Below are positions 20,463 through 30,744 of a stretch of DNA of 64,000 bases, in pieces. Positions within the stretch are counted from its first letter, which is position 1. Each line of letters opens with the position of its first letter. The position numbers and the translations under genes are program-made. The stretch is from contig OZ231127.1 in the NCBI GenBank assembly GCA_965153355.1, positions 42,470,001-42,534,000 on the forward strand, given 5' to 3'. The notes under the pieces are model-generated. The model was not told where the DNA came from, made no database searches, and saw only the letters and a program-made list of their open reading frames with translations. This DNA is from Flaccisagitta enflata (lineage: Eukaryota; Chaetognatha; Sagittoidea; Aphragmophora).

Positions 20463-20645
20463 AATGTTTAAGTACAGGCTTAGACCTGATGTTTTGGCGG
20501 CTTTAGCCGATTATTTTTATGGCTTCGGCCTTATTTTTACGACAGGCTCAGTCCTGATATTTTTTGGTGGCTTCGGCCAATATTTCTAGCGGCTTAGGCC
20601 AAACATTTTTCTCCCGACTGATGTCGGTCTAGATTACCTGCGTGG
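20463..20645 (+). ncRNA. array of mini-hairpins with GGC/GCC stems
   Basis: At least four units of the form GGC-NNNN-GCC (loops TTTA, TTCG, TTCG, TTAG) are separated by T-rich spacers. They are joined by looser GGC..GTCC and GACTGATGTCGGTC hairpins. The loops include the very stable UUCG type. Function unknown. Confidence 0.4.
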
Positions 20646-20926
20646 TTAAAAATCAGCGCTATATTTTTCCGGTCAGAGGGACCGACAAATTCAGTCTCAT
20701 CGTTCAGATAGGGAAAAAGGCACAATGATTGTGATTATATTGCTCTGCTGAATATGATGCCGATGACGATATGTATATTTAGATTACCTTCGTGGTTAAA
20801 AATCAGCGCTATATTTTTTCCGGTCAGAGGGACTGACAGATTCAGTCTCATCGTTCAGATAGGAAAAAAGGCACAATGATTGTGATTACATTACTGCTGT
20901 TAAATGTACAATGCCGATGACGATGA
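20629..20926 (+). repeat. tandem duplication of about 150 bp
   Basis: 20629-20776 and 20779-20926 share 'tagattacc.cgtggttaaaaatcagcgc', a CCGGTCAGAGGGAC(C/T)G hairpin and 'gatgccgatgacgat', with about ten differences. Confidence 0.8.
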
Positions 20927-21335
20927 TATCGCAAATTCAAAAAGATAAAAGATAAAGATGATGATGATAACAAACGGACCGTAAAAATGGTCACTTTTCC
21001 CAGATTCATTGACGATGTGAAAATCCAAAATGTACAGACTCGATCAGAGAGATTAAAAACTCAGACAACGCATTCCAAGGGAATGCGAGAAAAACTCGAT
21101 GTATAGAAATGAATTGAAACAATTGATTGGCGACGAATACCGTGGTGACTTTCTTCTCGATCTCGAACAATGGGGACGATGGTCGACTTCGGTGAAAAGA
21201 GCGATTCTAGTCAACGAATGAATGGCAACGATGAAAAATCATCGGTAAGAATTGTTGAGCAAAGTGTCTCGATGATAGAGCGTGACGATAATACCCCTTT
21301 GAATACGTGTATAAACACTATGAAACATAGTTAAA
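20927..21335 (+). other. non-coding interval in cargo region
   Basis: No convincing gene is seen. It contains several 'gacgat/gatgac' strings. Confidence 0.3.
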
Positions 21336-21608
21336 ATGATAGATATTAATATTGACCCTCAACTCCATCGACCTCAGGATCCTCCGCTGACGAGTGTGGG
21401 CGAGAGGGGGCGACGGGGGGAGAATTGCGTTGGCGCCTCCGAAGACCGACGACGGATTAGCTACCCGAAGAAAAGTGACGGCGGCGAAAAACGCACACTC
21501 TCCAGAGAGTTGATGTTAGAAAAAACATTAAGAAACTGTCACGCTTGGCTCAACCGGACTAATAGCAGTGACGATTGTTACCTCATCCATTCACAGATTC
21601 ATTCATAA
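21336..21608 (+). CDS. small ORF, 90 aa, unrecognised
   Basis: ATG-started frame, rich in Arg/Glu/Asp. Its last residues read into the following minisatellite, so a real product would more likely splice out before that. It could be a 5' exon of the reading frame at 22177, but I see no certain donor. No homology is recognised. Confidence 0.25.
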   Translation: MIDINIDPQLHRPQDPPLTSVGERGRRGENCVGASEDRRRISYPKKSDGGEKRTLSRELMLEKTLRNCHAWLNRTNSSDDCYLIHSQIHS

Positions 21609-21639
21609 ACTATAAATCATTCACTCGACTGGATCCGAA

Positions 21640-21970
21640 AATAATTCATAATTGAACTGATCATTCATTCAACATTAATAATCTCCTGATAGATCCATTC
21701 GATGTTAATTGAATTCTAGATTCATTCATTCGATGTTGGGATGATTCCTGATTCATTCATTCGATGCCAAGTTGATTCTAGACTCATTCATTCAATGTCA
21801 AGTTGATTCTAGATTCACTCATTCAATGTTAAGTTGATTCTAGATTCATTCATTCAATGTTAAGTTGATCCTAGATTCATTCATTCGATACCAAGTTGAT
21901 TCTAGATTCATTCATCCAATTTTAAGTTGACACTCTATTCATTCACTCAATGCCAATGAATTCTAGACTT
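21640..21970 (+). repeat. approximately 31-bp minisatellite
   Basis: About ten imperfect copies of a unit containing 'gattctagattcattcattc' are spaced by 'gatgttaagtt' variants. Confidence 0.85.
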
Positions 21971-22176
21971 GTTAATATGACATCAACGATTCTAAAACCG
22001 TTTGTTTGATGTGAAACCGGTTGTACTGTATTCACTAGACTGCTAATCATTCACTAAATGTTAGATTACTTGTTGAATTCTCAATTCTCGATCGCGATGA
22101 TGATTATTATGTTCTCTGGTACTTGACCAAATTCAGGCACTTGAAAATCAACCCTAGTGGACTAGTGAAAGTTAAA

Positions 22177-23095
22177 ATGTCTCTTTCCGATAAACTTACT
22201 TTCAAAACGATCGCCCATTACAATCCTCACTTGCCGGATTGTCACCTAGTGCATCGCTGGGGGGCAGAAGAAACGCAGCGACTTGTTCGACGAGTCCTCC
22301 GCTTCGACAAGAAAGTCGTCTTCATGGGAGACCTCTACGGAAGCGGACCTACAGTACGAGTTTGGGAAAGTGAAGCGACGGAGTTCAGCGACAGCATTCG
22401 CCAATGGATCGTCTACCTCGAATGGGATGTCCACATCGTCACGACCGAACGTATGGTGGCCACGGCGCCGCCGTTCCTAAAAACGTTTGTGGACAAGTAT
22501 TCTTATCGCAGGTTCGTGTCATTTGTACAAAGTATTCGCCATCTCTACGGAGCAAGATGCTACGACGACGACGACGACGACAGCAACGACGCGTCGACGA
22601 ATGATCGGCCCCCGCCGGGAGGCTGCGCCGCACGCGCATTAGACGTATGGACGTGGTTCAAGGTGGACTCTTTCTTGTTGCTCAATTTGAAAAGAGGTCT
22701 TGGAATGCGTGTCCGACGCGATCCGCTCGTCGTCTTCGAAGGGGAATGGCGCTACTCGTCCATCACCAACGACTGGGGATTGCTTCTCGATCGATACATC
22801 TATCACCTCGACCGTACCGGCATGATGACGTTCGAGTCTAACCTCTGCCGTTATCACGGCAACGATCGGCGCGTAATTTACCGCGCCGTCGCCGCCTTCC
22901 ATCTCCGAAGAGGATCGCTACGAAAGGCTCGTCCGTGAAAGAGTGGAGCTGATTTGTTACTGGGGACGACAGCGCATCATCAGCAATCGACGACTTCACG
23001 ACTATCATGTACGCTTCAACAACTCCACGGAACGCATCAACACTTTCTTCGCTTACATCCTCGACAACTCCAACGGCGGCGGTCGTCGGCAATGA
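22177..23095 (+). CDS. unrecognised cargo ORF with +1 frame change
   Basis: The first frame starts at ATG 22177 and stops at 22938. It has a normal mixed composition with aromatic residues and one Asp run (about residues 128-134). A second frame, offset by +1 and open from about 22826 to 23095, continues with equally protein-like sequence (EEDRYERLVRERVELICYWG and onward). The two overlap near 22880-22930, suggesting one protein of about 300 aa with a single-base indel or a +1 shift. An upstream acceptor-like site (aaattcag at 22136) allows for an earlier exon. No domain is recognised and no membrane helix is evident. Confidence 0.4.
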
Positions 23096-23129
23096 TCCGT
23101 TCGTCTGTAACGGATCTAGCACCGCGACC

Positions 23130-23480
23130 TCCAATGTAAACGACAACAACACAACAACGATAAGCAACAAGACAACAATGAAACAACAACGAGAAGAAAC
23201 AAGACAACAATGAAACAACAATAGAATAACAACAGAACAACAATGAAACAACAATAGAATAACAACAGAGCAACAATGAAACAATAATGAAACAACAACA
23301 GAACAACAATAGAATAACAACAGAGCAACAATGAAACAATAATGAAACAACAACAGAACAACAATGAAACAACAACAGAACAACAATGAAACAACAACAG
23401 AACAACAATAAAACAACAACAGAACATTGAAACAACAACAGAACAACGATGAACAACAACACGACAACAACGGAACAACA
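23130..23480 (+). repeat. ACAACAATGAAACAACAAC-type minisatellite
   Basis: Imperfect 15-19-bp repeats of CAACAA/ATGAAAC. The poly-Val/Cys/Leu frames on the minus strand are artefacts. Confidence 0.9.
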
Positions 23481-23534
23481 ACGTCAACGACGATAACGAC
23501 GGGATGACGAATGGAGTGGACTTCTTCAACGTAA

Positions 23535-23578
23535 GCCTGCTTGCGCCCGTATGGGAGCCGCCTTGGCGGTGCACAGGC
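23535..23578 (+). ncRNA. 44-nt structured motif, copy 3
   Basis: Same layout as copies 1 and 2, but the hairpin loop is CUUG instead of UUCG (CCGC-CTTG-GCGG). Both are loops of unusual stability, and the stem is unchanged. The GGAT loop reads GTAT here. Confidence 0.5.
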
Positions 23579-24202
23579 TGCGACCACTCGACGATACGAC
23601 TTCTTCGGCGGACTTGGTCAGTCCGCGCTCATTCGACGAACGAACATTTTACGGTGGCGGGTTGAACGCAATCCGCGATCATCATCGACTTCGATGGGAC
23701 TATGATTCACTTTCGGCGACGGGCGATTCCATCTCGACCGTAGCGCTTACATTTTACAAACTTTCGTTCGACTACACTTTACAATCGGAATGGCGCACGC
23801 GGTCACTCGATTATCTACTTCGATCGTGGCACTTACAACTAACAAACTTTCCATCTGACTACCGCCGACTAAACATTTTGTGCCCACGATCACCATCGAC
23901 GAAACTCGACGCGAGTTGATACTACGGAAAATTGAGATTGAAATTGTCCCACCCCCCCACCCAATGTGCACACCTGAAACTTACTAACACCGGAAACAAA
24001 TGAACTCTAGTAGGTGCACATTTATAATTGTACAAGAATGAGCAGAGGAGCTCAGTGAAGCCGTCGACAGAAACATCCCTCAAGATTCTTACTACAGTGT
24101 TTTCCATTTCAAATGTGTAACATAAAATTGCCCAAAACCAGGCTTCAAGACTTCGTTATAGTTTTTCCCCAAATTGGCATAAAATATATTGTGATTTGAG
24201 TC
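23579..24202 (+). other. end of cargo region before polypurine tract
   Basis: A frame at 23551-23919 is open, but it contains an imperfect internal duplication of about 75 bp (gcttacattttacaaactttcg / gcacttacaactaacaaacttt) and no recognised domain. The rest is AT-rich. Confidence 0.3.
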
Positions 24203-24215
24203 AAAACGGGGGGAG
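24203..24215 (+). promoter_or_regulatory. polypurine tract
   Basis: AAAACGGGGGGAG directly precedes the 3' LTR, as expected for the plus-strand priming site of an LTR element. Confidence 0.75.
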
Positions 24216-24576
24216 TGTCATGAAGCAAGGTTTTGGGGCCATGTCTTATTGATATTGATTCATTTTGGTTTGTATATATTGATTTCGGTTCATATCTCAG
24301 GTAGGTATTTGGTTATTTCTAATCCTTTCTTTTCAGGTTTGATTATTTAGATTTGGTATTTTGATGATTATTTTGATATCTTTTGTCTGTCTGAACTGTC
24401 CTTATGTCTGTCCCATTTGATTATTGTCTGTCCGAATAGATTTATTCTCTGTTTAGTCTCGATTTATTCGTATCCTTTGCTTTAGTTCGCTTTACCTACG
24501 GAGCGCCTTTTGTTTACGGTAGATTTGAGCGGGCCTTATGTTTAGGCGATTTTGGCGGCGGAATTCAGCGCCCTCT
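24216..24576 (+). repeat. 3' LTR, left part
   Basis: Matches 4694-5054 of the 5' LTR. The match stops at gcgccctct, where a DNA transposon begins. Confidence 0.9.
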
Positions 24577-25068
24577 TAGAGGAGGAATTTAAGCAAATAA
24601 CCAGACTGGACCTTAGAAAAATTGTAATACTGGTTTTTTTGGTGGTTTTGAACTGTACATAGGCTGTAGTGAGCAAAGATAAAAAGTTGACTGAAAAATT
24701 ATTTATGCAAAGCGGTTGGTTGGGATGTTTGTAGGACATGTGAAAAGAGCGAAAATTCGCCAAAATCAATCTTACAAAAATAAAGTAGATACAAAAACAG
24801 AGAATAAACTTTGTATTTGGAGTAAAAACTTCATATCAATATTTAGCTAAGTCATCTTTTCATGTCATGATGTCATCTTATGAACTTGAAGTGTGCTGGA
24901 ATAGCTCATCAGACGGATAGACAGACTGAAGGACTAACTGATATGACAAGGTGTAGAGTCGCATGTGTATGAAAATACAAACGACACAATTTCAGTTCTT
25001 ACGTTCCCCTCAACCCCTTCTACTCATCTACTCTCTGTCTGTCTGCCTGTCTGGTTTCTGTCTGTCTG

Positions 25069-25074
<6 letters not shown>

Positions 25075-25140
<66 letters not shown>
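25075..25140 (+). repeat. (TC)n microsatellite
   Basis: Pure CT/TC run with TGTC-rich flanks, inside the nested transposon. Confidence 0.95.
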
Positions 25141-25141
<1 letters not shown>

Positions 25142-25432
25142 GCCTGGTCATATTTCAGTCAGTGCCCCTTTCAGTCTCTTCTCTTATATCATTAATAGTG
25201 TTCAGTTTCCAATGTGACTCTGCCTACATAGCATGTGATTTTGCTTTGAGTCTTAAAGTACTTTCTGCCTTTTCTGTTTGTCTTTCTATCCACCTTTATG
25301 TCTTTCAGTCTTATTCTATCTATCTGTTTGAGATCATAATTTTTTTTTCTTTCTTGATCTGACTGTCTATCTGTACCTGTGTCTGTCTTTTTCTGTTTGT
25401 CTGTCTGTCTGTGTGTCTGTCTGTCTGTGTCT

Positions 25433-27880
25433 ATGGTTGACATTTTGAAAAAATACATAAAGGCAGAAAGGCTTGGAAACTACCCTATGCACTTGTGTAG
25501 CTTTGCAGATTTGCTCAAATACTTAGCCGCTGCTGGGCACAACAATTACACAAAATCAGGAAACATATATCTGCAGGAGTTAGAGATGACTCATCCAGAT
25601 ATTCATCACCAGTTCTCTAATGGATTGTTTGTAGTGCAGAAGAGTGATAGGTTCTGGGCTGGGATCCCTAGTGATCAGGTGATTGAACAATGCCTGATGC
25701 GCAATCTAAAGACCAGTGGAGGATTGACGCATGGGAGTGGCATGAGTGAGGAACAGCACAGTGTGTGGACACTTTCTATGCCCCTATGTGCCTCTGCTCA
25801 TTAAGCTATACAGGAACTGACAAACACCACCAGTAAGAGTAAAGAGCAGCATACAGAGATAGGGTCATTGAGGACAAGTCGTGATTGGAAGAATACACGC
25901 CTTGTGGCTGAATTCTTACAAGGAAGAAACCCATTTGAGTGTGTTCTGCAATATTGCCAATGGACATGCTATGCACACTCATCAGTCAATGTTGATAATG
26001 CTGCAGCAATAGGTGACCACATACTTGAAAAGATGGTTGGAGAGAAGGTGAGTGATTTTTCTTTTTAAAATGAATATCAGGCTGTAACCATGGGTTCCAA
26101 AAATGGTATAGAAGTAGATGGAGAAATTGTGCAATTTGAGCCACATATCTTGTTTCAAAAGCTTGCTGTAGCAGCTGAATGGACTGACAGTATCGATCCT
26201 GAAACTATTTTGTAAGCATGAATTAACCACCATTCCAAAGGCCCTTGCAGAAACACCTAAATTGCTACATTAAGCCTAAAAATCTACTCTTGCTGACGCA
26301 ATATGGTCAACTGCAAATCTAAATGCATCTTCTGCCCCAGATGGCTCTCCTACACAGGATTCCTTGGTCACGTGGCTCTTCTTATGAAAGCATTATAGAG
26401 ACCTACAGCAAATATGTAGGCACCAATTGGAGAAGCTGTGGTGGTTTTTGATGGTTACAAAGAATTTACAACCAAAGATATGACTCACAAACGCCATCTG
26501 AAGGGAAAAAAGAGAGTAAGTGTTACTTTCAGTTTGGACATGAGTGTTAGTGCCACACAAGAGGCATTCCTTAGTGACCTAAAAAACAAACAGCAATTCA
26601 TTTTCTTGGCGCAAGACTCACCAGTCAAGGTCGCCGTGTTTTCCACGACCAAGCAGATGCAGACCTGTTTATTGTTCAAAAGGCAATTGAGTCAGCAGAT
26701 ACAGACCAACTCATCCTTTTGTTACACCACATGCCTCCACACAGCAAAAAACTGGGCACTTTAATGTGCAAACACATACAGAAGATCTTGTCTAGACTTG
26801 AGATAACGGGGGCAAGCATTATGGGAGAACAAATGAAGCTAGGGGGCTGATATTTGAAATATTATCTAATAAAACTATGATTTATCTGCCATAATACTTG
26901 GTTGCCATGGATGCACATTTCCATGCATTCTCGCTAGAATATCAATATTTTGAGAGATTTTTTTAGGGAACATTGCTTGAAATTAAAATTGCTACAACTT
27001 TCCCACAGTATGTTCTGTAAGAATGTTGCTCGTTTAGCGGTTGCTATGGGTTGTCACACATGGATACGCTCCCTAGCTACGGCCAAACGAGCAATATTCT
27101 TACAGAACATATTTAGAGAAAGTTGTAGCAAGGTTAATTTTAAGCAATGTTCCCTAAAAAATTCTGTCAAAATATTGATATTTTAGCGAGAATACATGGA
27201 AATGTTTTTCTATGGCAACCGAGTATCACAGGGAATAAATCATTCTTTCATTAGTTTATATTCCAAATATCAACCTCCTGGCTTCATTTGTTCTCCCATA
27301 ATGCTTGCCCCCGTTATCTCAAGTCTAGACAAGATCTACTGTACCATTTCTGCACACATTTCTAGGGTGTGACGACATCACATTGGTTGGGGATAGGAAA
27401 AGGGTCCCTTTTAAAAAAATTTAAGGACAATAAATCCCTTCAACAAGCAGCAAAATTTTTTGACAATTCAAAAGCCACTCAGGCCCAAATTGATAAAGCT
27501 GGCAAAGCTGCATTTGTGGTGATGTCCAATGGAAAGAAATCAGATACCTTGGATAGTATTGTGACACAAGTGGACCCCAAATCATTGCCTCCAACCTCTG
27601 CTGCTGCTAAATTTCCTAGTTGGCGAGTGTTTTTGCAAGTAAATCAATGGAAGGATCCCCAATGTTATTTGCTTGCAGAGGAGTGGGGATGGGTACTCAA
27701 AGACACAGGGTTGCATCCTGTACTAACAGATATGCCACCAGCTCCTGCTGAGCTTTTAAAGATCATAAGGTGCAACTGTACTACTGATTGTGGAACTGCT
27801 AGATGCACCTGCAAAAACATGGAATGAAATGCTCAATGGCTTGCAGGCATTGTTGTGGCTCCTTATATTCAAATGCAAAT
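25433..27880 (+). pseudogene. decayed gene of an uncharacterised CXC-tailed, transposon-linked family
   Basis: Fragments in several frames match, in order, a multi-copy invertebrate family I know only as uncharacterised proteins. 25433-25800 has a RSDRFWAG-like block (here KSDRFWAGIPSDQVIEQC), then a GGLTHGSGMSEEQ block. 26420-26530 has a VVFDGYKEFTTKDMTHKR block. 26640-26760 has acidic blocks (degenerate DAD, DTD). 27360-27380 has GCDD. 27590-27750 has LPPTSAAA and EWGW blocks. 27765-27860 has a cysteine-rich CXC (tesmin/TSO1-like) tail broken by a frameshift at about 27822. The spaced acidic motifs recall PIN/FEN-type nucleases, which is inference. Stops, frameshifts and the foldback insertion at 26779 make it non-functional. 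Confidence 0.6.
26779..27341. mobile_element. palindromic mariner-like foldback element with TA duplication (563 bp)
   Basis: The two halves are near-complete inverted copies. The ends read CAG[A]AGATCTTG... and ...CAAGATCTACTG, flanked by TA at 26777-26778 and 27342-27343. The centre carries 'cgagcaatattcttacagaac' on both arms. Related copies lie at 31745-32279 and, diverged, at 50915-51265 and 51665-51945. Confidence 0.85.
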
Positions 27881-28411
27881 GCATTTGAAGAAGATAAAAA
27901 TTACAGCAACTGAGACTATTATGAAATGAATCATGATCAATGTATTGACAAGTTTTTACAGTTTTTTGTCATTATTCCAATAGGTTAGTTTATTACCAAT
28001 CTAACATTTGATTTTTTGTTTGAGATATGAAGGACGTAAAAAATGAGAAAGTTAAGTCAACATTTATTATGTATAGAAAGCAGTTGACAAGCCACTCCAG
28101 GACACCTGATCATCATAAGATAATATTTTAACTTAAAAAGATGTCTTAGCTAATTATTTATATGAAATTTATACTTCATATGCAAAGTGTTTTTTATTAT
28201 TGTATTCATATCCTGGTTTTTAGAAGGTCAATTTTGACAAATTTTCGCCTATTTTCCATGTACTTACAAACATCCCAACCAACCGCTTTGCAGAAATAAT
28301 TTTTCAGTCAACTTTTTTTCTTAGCTCAGTACAGCCTATGTACAGTGCAGAACCACCAAAAAACCCAGTATTACAATTTTTCTAAGGTGGTTTTTGTTAA
28401 ATCCCTCCTCT

Positions 28412-28714
28412 ATAACCAAGGTAACTTTGGGCCTCCTTTACATATTTGATTCATTTTCATGTTACATTTTTAGAGTCCTAAAGCATCTGGCCTAACTGTA
28501 TAGCTTTTTGTGTCTCTGTCTAAATTCCATTATTACCTGTTCCTTATAGTTCAAACTACGTTGCTTTGGATATCTTCTTCTAATAAAGAATTCGTTTGGA
28601 TGAGATTTCGCTGTATTTATTAGAAGACACAAGCAAGCAGTCAAGGACTCAGCGTGAACGCTAAAGCAGGAGCATAATAGGGCATTAGAAACATACTGAG
28701 GTTGCTCAGTGACA
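28412..28714 (+). repeat. 3' LTR, right part
   Basis: Matches 5239-5541 of the 5' LTR, contains AATAAA at 28582-28587 and ends TGACA followed by the target duplication TGCCT. Confidence 0.9.
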
Positions 28715-29373
28715 TGCCTCTACCCTTTTCAATCTTTTTAAGAGCGTCCTCGCACTTCTATAAGAGGTCATGTCTGTCGGTCAGTTGGTTGGTTGGTTGG
28801 TTGATCGGTCGGTCGGTCGGTCACACAAACGCTTGATATGCGCAAAACAGCTGATTCTGATGTATTTCTTCATTCCTATCACCTTTCATACCTCACCACA
28901 TTCATATTCATTCATTCATCAAAAACGTTCATTCACAAAATCTTAATCAAGCGAGGCGCACTTATTGGCCTTCACTTGGCCTTGTTTTTTTCTACTCTTA
29001 TGACGGCAAGTCCCCCAGAAAAACAGCAATTGCTTTAGCCTACTTTAAGTTCAATATGGCATCATAAATCCCCTCATTTATGTTTTCTTCGGTCAAGTAG
29101 TCACTGTCTGCACTTAATGAGCTAATATACACCTAAACATAGCCTCTAAAGGGTGATTTGATTGACAATATATATGAAAAAAGCTGCAAAATAGTGGCAT
29201 TTTTGTGAAAGACCGTTGGCATTATTTCCCATGACTCTTCATATCATAACATTTTTCTAACAATCAATACAATTTTGTTGCTTCCCGAGCTGTTTATATT
29301 CTCCAACAGGGTTCCTAATAAGATGACAAAGTGATGCAGGGGCCGGATTTTCATTATTATAATCAGGGGAGAG
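28715..29373. repeat. segmental duplication copy 2, right part
   Basis: Matches 2677-3343 of copy 1 and completes the copy interrupted at 4693. It includes a shorter GGTC tract (28731-28993) of the dispersed family, minus orientation. Confidence 0.9.
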
Positions 29374-29618
29374 GTCAAAAGCTATGTACCTTAGGTGACA
29401 AAGATAATTTACATAATGACGGAAAAATCAGAAAAAAATAGTATTTTGTGTGTAGAAATCATAGAAAACTGTTACAGAAGTAGTAAAGCATCTTAACAAT
29501 GATCATTGATGGTGACTTAGTAAAAAAATTCACTCACAGACAATTATACAACCGAGGAAGCCATCTTACTTGAGGCCAACTGCTAAGAAAAAAAACTTTT
29601 AATCTAACTTTTTCCTGT
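29374..29618. other. unannotated AT-rich DNA
   Basis: Nothing recognised. Confidence 0.4.
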
Positions 29619-29759
29619 GGTCGAAATTATAAGACAGCCAAATGCGGGGATTTTTTGCATTTTCAAAAATATAGTTCTCTTTGGAATCGAATTTGGAAGA
29701 GAACTATGTTTTTCGTTTTTTCATTTTTTTGTTTTCTATGCAAACTTATAATTTCGACC
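29619..29759. repeat. short foldback repeat, copy 2
   Basis: Ends ggtcgaaattataag and cttataatttcgacc are exact inverse copies. The inner pair is atagttctctt / aagagaactat. Confidence 0.75.
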
Positions 29760-30744
29760 AGCACCCTGTCACTGGAAAAAAAAAGAAATTTGTAGAAATT
29801 TTTAGTACAACATCTTCAGAAATATTGGCAAAATCTGAGTTTCTTGCTAAGGGGATGCAAATTTTACTTTCAAATATCATGTATGTCTAATCTCAATCAC
29901 TTTTATTCATTTGTTTTTCGATCTTAATTTTCACATTTTTTCCATTTTGACGCAAGTTGATACCCTAAATGTTGGCTTCGCGGGCACGCTGTCTTATGAC
30001 AGATGTCAATTGAGGAAAGTTTTTTGATGTTCTTAGAACATAATTTTGTATACTTTGATATGACATTGCAGGGACATATAAACCATGGGCCAAAATTCCT
30101 TAAGGGGACTGTTGGTGATGCCTGTAAAATGTTCATGACCCTGTAACATATTTTTGGGTGTCAAATAACAATTTATTTAAGGGCTGTCAACAAAAGATTG
30201 CAAAATTTGCTAATTTTAAGCCTTTTTTCACTCTATAAGCTTTTAAAAAGTTGAATTATAGCCCTGACACTTGGCATGCACATCAAATCGACCCTAAATA
30301 AGTTATAAGAAAAAAAATTTTAATGTGTGATAATTTTCAGATACCTAAATTAAGAAAAAAAACATGTTTTTTTTAGTAAAGTCAATAAAAAATGCTGTCA
30401 TTACCCCCCTTAAAGTCAACCAATTTGGACAAAATTTTAACTTGAGGTAGTGCACATCAAGTACTACCTCCATGTAAAATTTCATCAAAATCGGAGCGCT
30501 TTAAAGTACCAAAAATAGCATTTGAAGTTGGCCTTCATTAAATTATCTTTTAAAATTACATTTTTTGATGTAGCTCTCAAACGAAAAAAGATTTTGCATT
30601 GATTTTTTACATTTTAACACCCCATATACTATTTTATAGAATGGTAAAAAAAAATTCATAATTATGATAATTTTGTTTTCATCACCCTGTGACTGGTCAA
30701 ATTTCGTCTTCGTTTGCACTGTGACCTATCTTTTTTTTTTACTC
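29760..30744. other. unannotated AT-rich DNA
   Basis: No gene or clear repeat recognised. Confidence 0.4.

Larger units (their letters stand above)
24577..28412. mobile_element. DNA transposon nested in the 3' LTR, about 200-bp terminal inverted repeats
   Basis: The outer ends are TAGAGGAGG and CCTCCTCTA. The first and last roughly 200 bp are inverted copies (shared blocks include ttagaaaaattgtaatactg, gtacataggctgta and gcaaagcggttggttggg). Ends of the form TA-GAGGAGG...CCTCCTC-TA are consistent with a TA target, but 184 bp of LTR (5055-5238 of the 5' copy) is missing at the site, so the duplication cannot be confirmed. It carries a decayed gene and a nested foldback element. Confidence 0.85.
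4694..28714 (+). mobile_element. giant BEL/Pao-type LTR retrotransposon
   Basis: The element runs from TGTCA at 4694 to TGACA at 28714. TGCCT lies directly before it (4689-4693) and directly after it (28715-28719), a 5-bp target duplication. The unoccupied site survives at 2677-2681. A polypurine tract (aaaacggggggag, 24203-24215) abuts the 3' LTR. Order: 5' LTR, 0.76-kb leader, gag, pol, about 9.7 kb of extra sequence with a spliced gene, 3' LTR. The 3' LTR is split by a 3.8-kb DNA transposon; without it the element is about 20 kb, compared with under 10 kb for most BEL/Pao elements. Pol order (protease, RT, RNase H, integrase), a YVDD box and the integrase-linked C-terminal domain identify the superfamily. 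No tRNA-like primer site beginning TGG was seen right after the 5' LTR. Confidence 0.9.

Noticed and set aside
24577-28412. 3' LTR deletion as the end of the retrotransposon
   Set aside because: The LTR resumes at 28412 and carries the matching target duplication, so the LTR is interrupted, not truncated.
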